Origin: Microbacterium terrae
GTDB lineage: Bacteria > Actinomycetota > Actinomycetes > Actinomycetales > Microbacteriaceae
DNA: 64,000 nt
Assembly (NCBI RefSeq): GCF_017831975.1
Contig: NZ_JAFDSS010000001.1
Coordinates: 2,728,001-2,792,000, forward strand
Reading direction: 5' to 3'
Shown here: positions 16,159-24,560 of the stretch, one piece after another
Position numbering within the stretch: position 1 is the first letter of the stretch
Layout: every line of letters begins with the position of its first letter
Position numbers and translations under genes: made by a program
The notes under the pieces: generated by a model
Databases searched by the model: none
What the model was told of the DNA's origin: nothing
The model's input: the letters and a program-made list of their open reading frames with translations, nothing else

Positions 16159-17367
16159 ATGAAACGACACACGCGACTGACCGCGGCAGCAGCGGTCTTC
16201 GCGGGCATCTCGCTGATCGCGACGGCCTGCGCCACTCCGGCGGATCCCGCGGGCGGGTCCGGCGCAACACCGACCGACGAGGGATCGTCGGCGAGCGCGC
16301 AGGGACGCGTCGCCGTCTCGTATCCCGGCGGCATCGCCGTGCTCGACCCCGAGACCCTCGAGGTCGTGGCCGAGCTGGATTCCGATGAGTTCACGCGTCT
16401 GAACACCTTCGGAGACGGGCGCACGATCGCCGTGACGACCTCCGAGGGATTCCAGATGCTCGACACCGTGGAGCCGGCCCTGACCGACGTGGTCTTCGAC
16501 GCGTCGGCGCCCGGTCACGTCGTCGTCCACCACGGCAAGACCGTGCTCTTCGACGACGGCACCGGAACGACGACCATCCTCGACACCGACGCGTTCGCCG
16601 ACGGATACGACGGCCTCCCCGAGACGACGACCTACACCGCCGACGCACCGCACCACGGGGTGTCGATCGTGCTCGAGGACGGCACGCTCGTCACGACCGT
16701 CGGCACCGCCGAATCGCGCTCGGGCGCCGTCGCGCTCCACCCGCACGACGATCACTTCGACGAGGCGGCATCGAGCGATCAGTGCCCCGGCATCCACGGC
16801 GAGGGCACGGCCGCCGACGAGGCAGTGATCTTCGGCTGCGAAGACGGCGCACTGCTGTTCCAGGGCGACGAGTTCGTGAAGTTCGACGCGCCCGACGAGT
16901 TCGGGCGCATGGGCAACGCGTTCGTCTCGGAGTCGAGCCCCATCGTCGTCGGCGACTACAAGAACGACCCCGACGCCGAGGGATACCTGCTGGGCGCCGT
17001 CACCCTCATCGACACCGCCGAGCAGACCTTCGAGGTCGTCGACCTCCCCGACGAGGTGCAGTACACCTTCCGCGACATCGCCCGCGGCCCGGGGGATCTC
17101 GCCTACATCCTCTCGACCGACGGGCAGATCCACGTCCTCGACCCCGAGAGCGGCGCGCTCACCGGCGCCTACCCGGTGGTCGAGCCGTGGGAGGGACCCG
17201 CCCAGTGGCAGGACGCCCACCCGGCGATCAAGGTGAACGGCGACATCGCGTACGTCACCGAGCCCGCGGCGAACGCGGTCCACGCCGTGGATCTGACCAG
17301 CGGCGAGGTCATCGCGACCGTGGAGCTCGACCACACGCCGAATGAGCTGGCGGTCGCGATCGGCTGA
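16159..17367 (+). CDS. AztD-like zinc metallochaperone (beta-propeller), second copy
   Basis: Lipoprotein of about 402 residues with lipobox IATACAT and a seven-bladed-propeller-like series such as GRVAVSYPGGIAVLDPETLEVVAEL and QIHVLDPESGALTGAYPV. Histidine clusters are GHVVVHHGK, APHHGVS and ALHPHDDHFDE, suited to zinc. It belongs to the AztD group and is the last gene of the zinc locus. Of the two adjacent ATG codons, 16159 is preferred because AGGG ends five bases upstream; 16156 is too close. Two AztD-type proteins in one locus is unusual and suggests different carriers or storage roles. Confidence 0.75.
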   Translation: MKRHTRLTAAAAVFAGISLIATACATPADPAGGSGATPTDEGSSASAQGRVAVSYPGGIAVLDPETLEVVAELDSDEFTRLNTFGDGRTIAVTTSEGFQMLDTVEPALTDVVFDASAPGHVVVHHGKTVLFDDGTGTTTILDTDAFADGYDGLPETTTYTADAPHHGVSIVLEDGTLVTTVGTAESRSGAVALHPHDDHFDEAASSDQCPGIHGEGTAADEAVIFGCEDGALLFQGDEFVKFDAPDEFGRMGNAFVSESSPIVVGDYKNDPDAEGYLLGAVTLIDTAEQTFEVVDLPDEVQYTFRDIARGPGDLAYILSTDGQIHVLDPESGALTGAYPVVEPWEGPAQWQDAHPAIKVNGDIAYVTEPAANAVHAVDLTSGEVIATVELDHTPNELAVAIG

Positions 17368-17384
17368 TCGAGATCGTCGAGCGG

Positions 17385-17415
17385 GGACGGATGCCGCTGA
17401 TGCGAGCATCCGTCC
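17385..17415 (+). terminator. Hairpin after the zinc locus
   Basis: GGACGGATGC (17385-17394) pairs perfectly with 17406-17415 around an 11-nt loop, 17 bp after the second AztD-like gene. The stem contains the word GGATGC facing its complement, a pattern seen in several hairpins of this window. Confidence 0.55.
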
Positions 17416-17454
17416 TCGTCGTCCCACGTCACCGTTCCCCGAACATACGCTTGG

Positions 17455-17473
17455 TTAGGTTAGGCACACCTTA
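17455..17473 (+). promoter_or_regulatory. DtxR/IdeR-type iron box within the promoter of the SIP-domain gene
   Basis: The 19 bp start TTAGGTTAGG and match the DtxR consensus at about 16 of 19 positions, with the left half perfect. The box lies between TTGGTT (17451-17456) and TAAGGT (17475-17480), an 18-nt spaced promoter whose -10 ends six bases before the ATG. Iron-dependent repression is inferred. Confidence 0.72.
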
Positions 17474-17486
17474 GTAAGGTCTACTC

Positions 17487-17906
17487 ATGGCTTCCGACTC
17501 CCGGCGATCCGATCCCGCCGTGCCCGCCCACTTCCTCATCGCCGGAGACCTCAGCGATCTGCCGCTTCTGCGGCGGCTGCTCGAACGCCTGCCCGTCGAC
17601 GCCTACGGGCAGGTCTTCATCGAAGTGTCTGCCGCCTTCCAGGTGATCGATCTCCCCTCCCCGCCCGAGATGACGGTGACCTGGCTGGTCGGCGACACGT
17701 CTCCCCTCTCGCCCCCGCGCGGCGAACTGGCAGCGCGCGCGGTCGTCGCCTGGGTGTCGGAGTGGATGCCGGAAGAACGGGATGCCCACACCGCGCCCTA
17801 CGTCATGTGGATCGGCTGTTCCACGAGCACCGTCATGGATCGGCTCTACGACCGCCTCGGCGACCGGCTCGACCATCTGCACCTCCACCACCGCCACCAC
17901 GACTGA
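17487..17906 (+). CDS. SIP-domain protein (siderophore-interacting reductase-like), small form
   Basis: A 139-residue protein resembling the NAD(P)H-side C domain of siderophore-interacting proteins: HFLIAGDLSDLPLLRRLLERLP, then TVTWLVGD and a mid segment VVAWVSEWMPEE, ending in a His-rich tail (DHLHLHHRHHD). The FAD-binding N domain of full-length SIPs is missing, so it cannot be a complete ferric reductase. The DtxR-type box in its promoter supports a role in iron metabolism. No ribosome site; ATG follows TAAGGT by six bases, so the message is probably leaderless. The His tail may bind metal. Confidence 0.75.
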   Translation: MASDSRRSDPAVPAHFLIAGDLSDLPLLRRLLERLPVDAYGQVFIEVSAAFQVIDLPSPPEMTVTWLVGDTSPLSPPRGELAARAVVAWVSEWMPEERDAHTAPYVMWIGCSTSTVMDRLYDRLGDRLDHLHLHHRHHD

Positions 17907-17982
17907 GTGCGCGATCGAGGGGGTGAGTGCGGTGGCCTTCAGGGCGCCACCCACCTGGCCCACGACGAAACCGGGCAAGAAA

Positions 17983-18005
17983 AAACCCCCGTTAAACGGG
18001 GGTTT
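17983..18005 (-). terminator. Rho-independent terminator of tRNA-Ser
   Basis: AAACCCCCG and CGGGGGTTT form a 9-bp stem with a 5-nt loop. On the minus strand it is followed by a T-rich TTTCTTG tract. It lies just downstream of the tRNA-Ser gene; the stem can also stop readthrough from the SIP gene. Confidence 0.8.
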
Positions 18006-18008
18006 CTC

Positions 18009-18099
18009 TGGCGGTGACGGTGGGATTTGAACCCACGGTAGGGGGTTACCCTACACAACTTTTCGAGAGTTGCACCTTCGGCCGCTCGGACACGTCACC
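18009..18099 (-). tRNA. tRNA-Ser (anticodon CGA)
   Basis: Class II tRNA of 91 nt including encoded CCA (18011-18009). The acceptor pairs GGTGACG with CGTCACC. The anticodon loop CTCGAAA between CAACT and AGTTG gives anticodon CGA, reading UCG. A long variable arm (GTAGGG... CCCTAC) and a standard T arm with GGTTCAAATCC are present. Confidence 0.95.
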
Positions 18100-18194
18100 G
18101 TCGTCCAGTTTACGACACGACGGCGGAGGAGCGAAATCGACGCAACTGAACGCATCCCGCCCACATGTCGGCAGCCGGGTCTAGCGTTGCAGGC

Positions 18195-19601
18195 GTGACC
18201 GATCCGTCGCCCTCGACCGCCGCCGCGCCGATGCCCGCGAAGCAGCGCGTGGTGCTCTGGATCGCGGTGCTCGCATCGTTCGTGGCGTTCCTCGACGGCA
18301 CGGTCGTCAACGTCGCCCTGCCGGCGATCAGCGACGAGCTCGGCGGCGGCCTCACCACGCAGCAGTGGGTGGTCGACGCCTACCTCATCACGCTCGGCGC
18401 GCTGATCCTCGTGGCCGGGTCGGTCAGCGACGCCTACGGGCGGGTGCTGGTGATGCGGATCGGACTCGTCGGCTTCGGCATCGCATCGGTCGCGATCGCG
18501 GCGGCGCCGACGGCCGAGTTCCTGATCGTCGCACGGGCGGTCCAGGGTGCGGCGGGGGCTTTCCTCGTGCCCAGCTCGCTCGCGCTCATCACCTCCACCT
18601 TCCGCGGTGCGGCGCAGGGCCGCGCCATCGGCATCTGGACGGCCGGCACGACCGGCGCCATGATCGCCGGCCCGCTCATCGGCGGCCTGTTCGTCGATCT
18701 GCTGTCGTGGCGGCTCGTCTTCCTCATCAACGTCGTGCCGATCGCCGTGACGCTGTGGCTGCTCGCGCGCGCCCACCTGCGAGACGAACGGCGGACGGAT
18801 GCCGCGATCGACTGGCTCGGCGCCGTGCTGTGCACCCTCGGGCTCGGCGGCATCGTCTTCGCGCTCATCGAGCAGCCGCGGCTGGGCTGGGGCTCGCCGA
18901 TCATCTGGGGCACGTTCGCCGGCGGCAGCATCCTCTTCGCCCTCTTCCTGCTGCGGCAGCGGACGGTGACCTCCCCGATCCTGCCGCTCGAACTGTTCCG
19001 CGTGCGCAACTTCTGGACCGGCAACGTCGCCACGGCCTTCATCTACGGCGCGCTCGCCCTGAACGGACTCGTGGTCGTCGTCTACCTGCAGCAGGGCGCA
19101 GGGCTGCCCGCAACCCTGGCCGGACTCGCCAGCCTGCCGGTCACCCTGCTGCTCATCCTCCTGAGCACGCGCGTCGGTGCGCTGTCGGGCCGGTGGGGCC
19201 CCCGCCTGTTCATGACGCTGGGGCCGATCGTCATGGGCGTCGGCGCCCTGCTCCTGCTCACGGTCTCGACCGCGTTCTCGTACTGGTGGCAGGTGCTCCC
19301 GAGCATGATCGTGATGGGACTCGGGCTCGCCCTCACCGTCTCGCCGCTGACCTCGACGATCCTCGGCGCGATCGAGTCGGAGCGGTCGGGCATCGCGTCG
19401 GCGGTGAACAACGCGGTCGCCCGTGTCGCCGGCCTCATCGCGGTCGCCCTGCTCGCCGTCATCGTGGGCGGATCCCTCGATCTCGAGGGGTTCCACCGCG
19501 CGGCGATCGTCACCGGCGTGCTGATGTTCGCCGGCGGACTCGTCTCGCTCGCGGGCATCCGCAACCCTCCGAAAGTCGATGAGCCTCCACCCACGACGTG
19601 A
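18195..19601 (+). CDS. MFS multidrug exporter, DHA2 (14-TM) family
   Basis: A 468-residue drug exporter with about 14 membrane segments. Conserved elements are FLDGTVVNVALPAI (TM1), GSVSDAYGRVLVMRIG (motif A variant), VARAVQGAAGAFLVPSSLALI (motif B) and AGPLIGGLFVDLLSWRLVFLINV (motif C region). It is a different subgroup from the exporter at 10704. GTG 18195 is preferred: TAGCGT lies seven bases upstream and no ribosome site exists, so it is probably leaderless. No regulator is adjacent. Substrates unknown. Confidence 0.85.
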   Translation: MTDPSPSTAAAPMPAKQRVVLWIAVLASFVAFLDGTVVNVALPAISDELGGGLTTQQWVVDAYLITLGALILVAGSVSDAYGRVLVMRIGLVGFGIASVAIAAAPTAEFLIVARAVQGAAGAFLVPSSLALITSTFRGAAQGRAIGIWTAGTTGAMIAGPLIGGLFVDLLSWRLVFLINVVPIAVTLWLLARAHLRDERRTDAAIDWLGAVLCTLGLGGIVFALIEQPRLGWGSPIIWGTFAGGSILFALFLLRQRTVTSPILPLELFRVRNFWTGNVATAFIYGALALNGLVVVVYLQQGAGLPATLAGLASLPVTLLLILLSTRVGALSGRWGPRLFMTLGPIVMGVGALLLLTVSTAFSYWWQVLPSMIVMGLGLALTVSPLTSTILGAIESERSGIASAVNNAVARVAGLIAVALLAVIVGGSLDLEGFHRAAIVTGVLMFAGGLVSLAGIRNPPKVDEPPPTT

Positions 19602-19678
19602 TGACGAACGGATGCCGGGATCGTTAAGCCCGGCGGCGACGCTGGCCCGCGGCATCCGGGCCCTGCCAGACTGACGAT

Positions 19679-20632
19679 ATGGCCGTCATCGAGAACTCGA
19701 AAGTCACCGTCGTCGGAGCAGGCAGCGTCGGATCCAGCGTCGCGTACGCCGCCCTCATCCGCGGTTCCGCCCGCCACGTCGCCCTCTACGACATCGCCAC
19801 CGCCAAGGTCGAGGCCGAGGTGCTCGACCTCGCCCACGGCACCCAGTTCACCGGGTCGAGCGACATCGTCGGCGGCAGCGACATCTCGGTGGTCGAAGGT
19901 TCGCACGTCGTCGTGATCACCGCCGGCGCGAAGCAGAACCCCGGGCAGACCCGCATCGAGCTCGCGGGCGTCAACGCCGGCATCATGCGCAAGATGATGC
20001 CGCAGCTGCTCGAAGCCGCCCCGAACGCCGTGTACGTGATCGTCACCAACCCCTGCGACGTGCTCACCGTGCTCGCACAGGAGGAGACCGGGCTGCCTCC
20101 GGAGCGCATCTTCGCCTCGGGCACCGTGCTCGACACGTCGCGCCTGCGGTGGAAGCTCGCCGAGCGCGCGGGCGTCGCGACCTCGAGCGTCCACGCCTAC
20201 ATCGTCGGCGAGCACGGCGACACCGAGTTCCCGCTGTGGTCGAAGGCGACCATCGGCACCGTGCCGATCCTCGACTGGGTCACCCCAGCGGGCGACCGCA
20301 TGACGGTGGAAGAACTCGACCAGATCGCCGTCGACGTGCGGGATGCCGCCTACAAGGTCATCCAGGGCAAGGGTGCGACCAACTACGCGATCGGACTGTC
20401 GAGCGCCCGCATCGTCGAGGCGATCCTCGGCGACGAGCACGCGGTCATGCCCGTCTCGGCGGTGCTCCGCGACTTCCACGGGGTCGACGGCGTCGCCCTG
20501 TCGGTGCCGTCGGTGGTCTCGGCGGCGGGAGCCTCGCCGATCCGCGAGACGCAGTTCGACCCGAAGGAGCTCGAGCTCTTCCGCCGGTCTTCCGACGCGC
20601 TCGCCCAGGTGGCGTCGACCCTGCGCGGCTGA
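19679..20632 (+). CDS. ldh: L-lactate dehydrogenase
   Basis: NAD-dependent interconversion of pyruvate and L-lactate, 317 residues. The glycine loop is GAGSVGSS (residues 13-20). The substrate-specific glutamine is Q86 in AGAKQNPGQTR, which favours lactate over malate dehydrogenase; the catalytic histidine is H179 in GEHGDTEFP. NPCDVLT near 124 is also typical. The C-terminal FRRSSDAL helix is normal. A -10-like CAGACT six bases before the ATG and absence of a ribosome site suggest a leaderless message. It stands alone ahead of radA. Confidence 0.92.
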   Translation: MAVIENSKVTVVGAGSVGSSVAYAALIRGSARHVALYDIATAKVEAEVLDLAHGTQFTGSSDIVGGSDISVVEGSHVVVITAGAKQNPGQTRIELAGVNAGIMRKMMPQLLEAAPNAVYVIVTNPCDVLTVLAQEETGLPPERIFASGTVLDTSRLRWKLAERAGVATSSVHAYIVGEHGDTEFPLWSKATIGTVPILDWVTPAGDRMTVEELDQIAVDVRDAAYKVIQGKGATNYAIGLSSARIVEAILGDEHAVMPVSAVLRDFHGVDGVALSVPSVVSAAGASPIRETQFDPKELELFRRSSDALAQVASTLRG

Positions 20633-20680
20633 CGCGCGTCCTCCGGCGGGGATGTCGCGGGCCGGGCCTACGCTGGGGGA

Positions 20681-22045
20681 ATGGCCCGACGCCCCACCCA
20701 GACCGCGCCCTATCGGTGCACAGAGTGCGGGTGGACGACCCTCAAATGGGTCGGGCGCTGCGGTGAGTGCCAGCAGTGGGGCACCGTCGTCGAGGCGGCC
20801 GAGCAGACCGGCATCACGCGATCGGTGACGCCCGTCGTGCCGGGCGCCGGGCGGCAGGCGCGGCCGATCACCAGCATCGACACCTCCGACGTGCCGCGCC
20901 GCACAACGGGCGTCGGCGAGTTCGACCGCGTGCTCGGCGGCGGCGTCGTGCCGGGGGCGGCGATCCTCCTCAGCGGCGAGCCGGGCGTCGGCAAGTCCAC
21001 GCTCCTCCTCGAGGTCGCGGTGCAGGCAGCACGCAACGGGCGCCGCGTGCTCTACGCCAGCGCCGAAGAGTCGGCGGCGCAGGTGCGTCTGCGCGCGGAG
21101 CGCACCGGTGCGCTGCACGACGAGCTGTACCTCGCCAGCGAGACCGACCTCGCGACCATCCTCGGCCACGTCGACGACGTCGAGCCCGACCTGCTCATCG
21201 TCGACTCCGTGCAGACCGTCTCCTCTGCCATGTCAGAGGGAATGGCCGGGCATCCGTCGCAGGTGCGCGAGGTCGCGTCCACGCTCATCCGGGTCGCCAA
21301 GGAGCGGGCCCTGCCCACGATCATCGTCGGCCACGTGACCAAAGACGGCTCGATCGCCGGTCCCCGCATCCTCGAGCACCTCGTCGACGTCGTCTGCCAC
21401 TTCGAGGGCGACCGGCAGACCTCGCTGCGATTCGTGCGTGCACTCAAGAACCGCTTCGGCCCGACGGACGAGGTCGGATGCTTCGACATGACCGGTGCCG
21501 GCATCGCCGAAGTGGCCGATCCGTCGGCGCTGTTCCTCGGGCACGGCGCCCCGCAGCCCGGCACCTGCGTCACGATCGCGCTCGAAGGCCGGCGCGCATT
21601 GCCCGTCGAGGTTCAGGCCCTCACCATCAAGACCGCAGCCCCGAACCCGCGCCGCGTGGTCAACGGGGTCGACGGTCCCCGCGTCGCCATGGTGCTCGCC
21701 GTGCTCGAACGCCGCGGCCTCATCACCGTCTCCGACCAGGACGTCTACGTCTCTACGGTCGGGGGCGTGCGGCTTACCGAACCGGCGGCCGACCTCGCGA
21801 TCGCGATCGCCGTCGCGAACTCGCTCCGTGACGTGGCGCTCCCCCGCGGTGTCGCGGCGATCGGCGAACTCACCCTCACCGGCGAGATCCGTCCGGTCAC
21901 CCAGGCGGCGCAGCGCCGGTCCGAGGCATCCCGGCTCGGGTACTCGACGCTGATCGACGAGGGATCGAAGACGCTCCGCGGGGCCCTCGACGATCTCTCG
22001 ACGCGCTCGAGTGCGCGGCCGGGAGACGAGGCGCCGAAGTTCTGA
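20681..22045 (+). CDS. radA: DNA repair protein RadA
   Basis: RecA-like branch-migration helicase for recombination intermediates, 454 residues. Domains in order: zinc finger with C13, C16, C27 and C30; RecA-type ATPase with Walker A GEPGVGKST (99-107) and Walker B LLIVDSVQT; the RadA-specific KNRFG motif near 260; and a C-terminal Lon-like domain (RVVNGVDGPRVAMVLAVLE... IGELTLTGEIRPV). TACGCT ends six bases before the ATG, so a leaderless start is possible, although GGGGGA could also act as ribosome site. Length is normal. Confidence 0.95.
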   Translation: MARRPTQTAPYRCTECGWTTLKWVGRCGECQQWGTVVEAAEQTGITRSVTPVVPGAGRQARPITSIDTSDVPRRTTGVGEFDRVLGGGVVPGAAILLSGEPGVGKSTLLLEVAVQAARNGRRVLYASAEESAAQVRLRAERTGALHDELYLASETDLATILGHVDDVEPDLLIVDSVQTVSSAMSEGMAGHPSQVREVASTLIRVAKERALPTIIVGHVTKDGSIAGPRILEHLVDVVCHFEGDRQTSLRFVRALKNRFGPTDEVGCFDMTGAGIAEVADPSALFLGHGAPQPGTCVTIALEGRRALPVEVQALTIKTAAPNPRRVVNGVDGPRVAMVLAVLERRGLITVSDQDVYVSTVGGVRLTEPAADLAIAIAVANSLRDVALPRGVAAIGELTLTGEIRPVTQAAQRRSEASRLGYSTLIDEGSKTLRGALDDLSTRSSARPGDEAPKF

Positions 22046-22058
22046 GCCGAGCCTGCAG

Positions 22059-22163
22059 TCACCGCCCGCGGGGACGGTGGCGTCGACCTCGCTCGACGAA
22101 CGCGAGGGCGATCGGCAGGATGAGCCCGATCGCGCAGACTGCGGCGACGATGAAGAAGTCCAC
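22059..22163 (-). CDS. Possible small single-pass membrane protein (34 aa)
   Basis: GTG 22163 opens a 34-codon frame: VDFFIVAAVCAIGLILPIALA, then an Arg-rich tail (ERGRRHRPRGR). This is a clean membrane helix with positive-inside tail, as in short actinobacterial membrane proteins. No ribosome site is visible and the start is uncertain. It fills part of the gap after radA. It may be chance, as hydrophobic frames occur by accident in GC-rich DNA. Confidence 0.3.
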   Translation of the reverse strand: MDFFIVAAVCAIGLILPIALAFVERGRRHRPRGR

Positions 22164-22266
22164 CCGGTGAGCATGCCAGCCAACCCGACCCGCTCGGTGT
22201 GCCGGGTCGGCGTGTCGGAAGGACGGTTCGGGCCCGTTCCGGCGCTCTGCGCGGCCGCGCTCGACG

Positions 22267-22671
22267 TCAGGCTTCGAGGGCGGCGATGAGGTCGGCGGGC
22301 GTCGCCTGCAGCGGGTGCGGGCCTGCGATATCGAAGAAGACGGTGGTGATCTCGGCCTCGTAGGTGCCGAGAAACGCCCGCAGCCACGCGGGCGACTGCA
22401 GCGCCACGCCCGGCGGCAGGGCAGCCGGCTTGTGGGCCGCGTCGCTGAAGAGCAGCAGCGCGACGTCGCCCGTGTTCGGATCGCGGTACGTCCACACCTC
22501 GCCGGCGTCGAGCGGATTGTCGCGCTGGCCGGGGCGCATGAGCGGCACGACTGTCGGGCCGTGACGCAGCGCGAAGGCGACCGCCGCCATGTCCTGCGTC
22601 TGCAGTGCGTCACCGAGCTGCGTGTTGCGGAACTCGAGCGGCTCCTTCTTCTGCGCGCGCTTCTTGGCCAT
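22267..22671 (-). CDS. SseB-like conserved protein of unknown function
   Basis: A 134-residue soluble protein beginning with a Lys-rich stretch (AKKRAQKKEP). The body MAAVAFALRHGPTVVPLMRP... GEVWTYRDPNTGDVALLLFSDAAHKPAALPPGVALQSPAWLRAFL resembles the SseB N-terminal fold, in which a short sequence is read as value plus threshold; the match is weak. ATG 22671 follows TACGCT by six bases without a ribosome site, so a leaderless start is likely. No functional assignment. Confidence 0.55.
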   Translation of the reverse strand: MAKKRAQKKEPLEFRNTQLGDALQTQDMAAVAFALRHGPTVVPLMRPGQRDNPLDAGEVWTYRDPNTGDVALLLFSDAAHKPAALPPGVALQSPAWLRAFLGTYEAEITTVFFDIAGPHPLQATPADLIAALEA

Positions 22672-22698
22672 CCGTCCAGCGTACGCGGGCGCACGCCC

Positions 22699-22850
22699 CG
22701 TTTCGTCTCGTCGCTGCGCTCCTCGCTCAACGACCGAGAGATGGACTCGAGCACGTTTCGTCTCGTCGCTGCGCTCCTCGCTCAGCGTCCGGGATCAGCC
22801 TTCACCCGGAACACCCACCGGTCGTTGAGCGAGCGAAGCGAGACGAAACG
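22699..22850. repeat. Three copies of a dispersed ~31-37 bp repeat, two direct and one inverted
   Basis: Copies at 22699-22735 and 22754-22790 share CGTTTCGTCTCG plus TCGCTGCGCTCCTCGCTCA; an inverted copy lies at 22820-22850 (ends AGACGAAACG). A fourth copy is at 25947-25977. The element can fold on itself between direct and inverted copies. It lies between the SseB-like gene and the regulator gene's end and may act as terminator. Confidence 0.75.
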
Positions 22851-22865
22851 CCCCCGCGCTCCCGC

Positions 22866-23582
22866 TCAGGTGAGGAACCCGCGCAGCAGCGCCTCGGACC
22901 CGGCCAGGTGCTCGAGCACCGCCGCTTCGGCGGCATCCGTCCTCCCGGCCAGGATCGCGTTCACGATCTTCTCGTGCTGCGCATTCGAGTGCTCGATGTT
23001 GCGCGGCAGCAGCGGAAAGGTGTCGAGCCAGACGTTCACCCGCGCGCGGTTCTCGGCGGCGAGCGCGACGAGCGAGGGGATGCCGGCTATCTCGGCGATC
23101 GTCAGGTGCAGCAGGGTGTCGAGCCGGCGGTAGTCGGCCTCGGATGCCGCGGCGGCGGCCTCGTGCCGAGCCCACAGCTCCTCGCGGATGTCGGCGTCGA
23201 GCGTGCGCCCCGCCGCCGCCCGGGCGGCTCCCGCCTCGAGCACGCGGCGCAGGCCCAGCACGTCATCGAGTTCGGCCGGATCGACCTCGCCCGGGTGCGG
23301 CGGCTGCGGCAGCGGGTCGGCGACGAAGGTGCCGCCGTACCGGCCGCGGCGGCGCACCAGGTATCCAGTGTCGGCGAGCTCGCGGATCGCTTCGCGCACC
23401 GTGTCGCGGCTCACCGCGTAGCGGGCGGCGAGGTCGCGCTCCGACGGCAGCGACTCGCCCGGTGCGACGACCCCGAGTCGGACCGTCTGCACGAGCCGCG
23501 CCACCGTGTCTTCGAGCGCGTTGCCCCCGCGCACGGGCCGGTATACGGCCCGGCGCACCTCGTGGAGCTTCGCGTCACTCAT
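22866..23582 (-). CDS. GntR-family transcription regulator, FadR subfamily
   Basis: A 238-residue repressor. Winged helix in the first 75 residues: LPSERDLAARYAVSRDTVREAIRELADTGYLVRRRGRYGGTFV. The all-helical FCD ligand domain follows with metal/ligand residues typical of the family (RRVLEAGAARAAA, HLTIAEIAG, HEKIVNAILAGR). It closes the amine-catabolic cluster read from 28094 and is the likely local regulator, but a long hairpin separates it from the enzymes. ATG 23582 is chosen; an in-frame GTG at 23594 is possible. Confidence 0.85.
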   Translation of the reverse strand: MSDAKLHEVRRAVYRPVRGGNALEDTVARLVQTVRLGVVAPGESLPSERDLAARYAVSRDTVREAIRELADTGYLVRRRGRYGGTFVADPLPQPPHPGEVDPAELDDVLGLRRVLEAGAARAAAGRTLDADIREELWARHEAAAAASEADYRRLDTLLHLTIAEIAGIPSLVALAAENRARVNVWLDTFPLLPRNIEHSNAQHEKIVNAILAGRTDAAEAAVLEHLAGSEALLRGFLT

Positions 23583-23609
23583 GGTCGCATCCACTCTCGC
23601 GTGCCGAAC

Positions 23610-23677
23610 GCAGGATGGATGAGCGATGGATGCCGCGACACGCCGTGCGCGGCATCCATCTCACTCGCTCATCCTGC
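23610..23677. terminator. Long inverted repeat between the enzyme operon and the regulator gene
   Basis: Arms 23610-23637 and 23648-23677 share GCAGGATG at the outside and ATGGATGCCGCG at the inside, with a short mismatch between, around a 10-nt loop. It lies between the SDR stop and the GntR start (both minus strand), so it may end or attenuate transcription. The outer sequence CCGTATGCAGGATGA (minus strand, 23684-23670) recurs at 54304-54318. Confidence 0.55.
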
Positions 23678-23743
23678 ATACGGCACATGTGGCTCCTGGG
23701 CGGGGCAAAGCCGCGGCTCAACCCCGGGGACGGTGAACGGGGG

Positions 23744-24517
23744 TCAGAGCGGCGTCACGTACGCGGCGGTGATGCCGCCGTCGACGCTGAACGTCGACGC
23801 GGTGATGAACGAGGCGTCGTCGGAGGCGAGGAAGGCGACGGCCGCGGCGAGTTCTTCGGGCTCGGCGAACCGGCCGACGGGCACGTGCACCAGGCGGCGC
23901 TGCGCGCGCTCGGGGTCTTTCGCGAACAGCTCCTGCAGCAGCGGGGTGTTCACCGGGCCGGGGCACAGGGCGTTCACGCGGATGCCCTGGCGGGCGAACT
24001 GCACGCCGAGCTCGCGGGTCATGGCGAGAACGCCGCCCTTCGAGGCGGTGTACGAGATCTGCGACGTCGCCGAGCCGAGGAGGGCGACGAACGAGGCCGT
24101 GTTGATGATCGACCCCTTGCCCGCCGGCACCATGTGACGAAGCGCGGCCCGCGAGCAGAGGTACACGCTCTTGAGGTTCACGTCCTGCACGCGGTCCCAC
24201 GCCGGCAGCTCGGTCGTCTCGATCGAGTCGTCGTCGGCCGGCGAGATTCCCGCGTTGTTGAAGGCGATGTCGACCGAGCCGAGGTCTGCGGCGACGCCGT
24301 CGAAGAGCTCGTCGACGGATGCCTCGTCGGCGACGTCGACGTGACGGAACACTCCCCCCACCTCGGCCGCCGCGGCCTCGCCGCTCACCGGGTCGAGGTC
24401 GGCGATCACCACCTTCGCCCCCTCGGCGGCGAAGCGGCGCGCGGTCGCCAGGCCGATGCCCGACGCACCGCCGGTGATGATGGCGACGCGGTCCTTCAGT
24501 CGCTGCGTCAGATCCAT
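23744..24517 (-). CDS. Short-chain dehydrogenase/reductase
   Basis: A classical SDR of 257 residues. TGGASGIG (residues 13-20) binds NAD(P); NNAG near 88; catalytic Ser in NTASF and the YTASK motif (Tyr-x3-Lys) near 156; then PGPVNTPL. The Asp at the end of strand 2 (IADLD) indicates NAD preference. It is in one operon with aldehyde dehydrogenase, gamma-glutamyl hydrolase and a glutamine-synthetase-like ligase. That context suits oxidation of a gamma-glutamylated amino alcohol to the aldehyde. AAGGGGGA precedes ATG 24517. Confidence 0.85.
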   Translation of the reverse strand: MDLTQRLKDRVAIITGGASGIGLATARRFAAEGAKVVIADLDPVSGEAAAAEVGGVFRHVDVADEASVDELFDGVAADLGSVDIAFNNAGISPADDDSIETTELPAWDRVQDVNLKSVYLCSRAALRHMVPAGKGSIINTASFVALLGSATSQISYTASKGGVLAMTRELGVQFARQGIRVNALCPGPVNTPLLQELFAKDPERAQRRLVHVPVGRFAEPEELAAAVAFLASDDASFITASTFSVDGGITAAYVTPL

Positions 24518-24560
24518 GGGTGGGTCCCCCTTCGGGTGGTGGTGCTGAGACGGATGCCGG

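Noticed and set aside
18009..18099. Attachment site of an integrated element at tRNA-Ser
   Set aside because: No integrase and no partial duplicate of the tRNA 3' end was seen nearby.
18051..19655. A 534-codon minus-strand frame
   Set aside because: Antisense to an MFS gene with all 14 helices and motifs; also crosses the tRNA-Ser gene.
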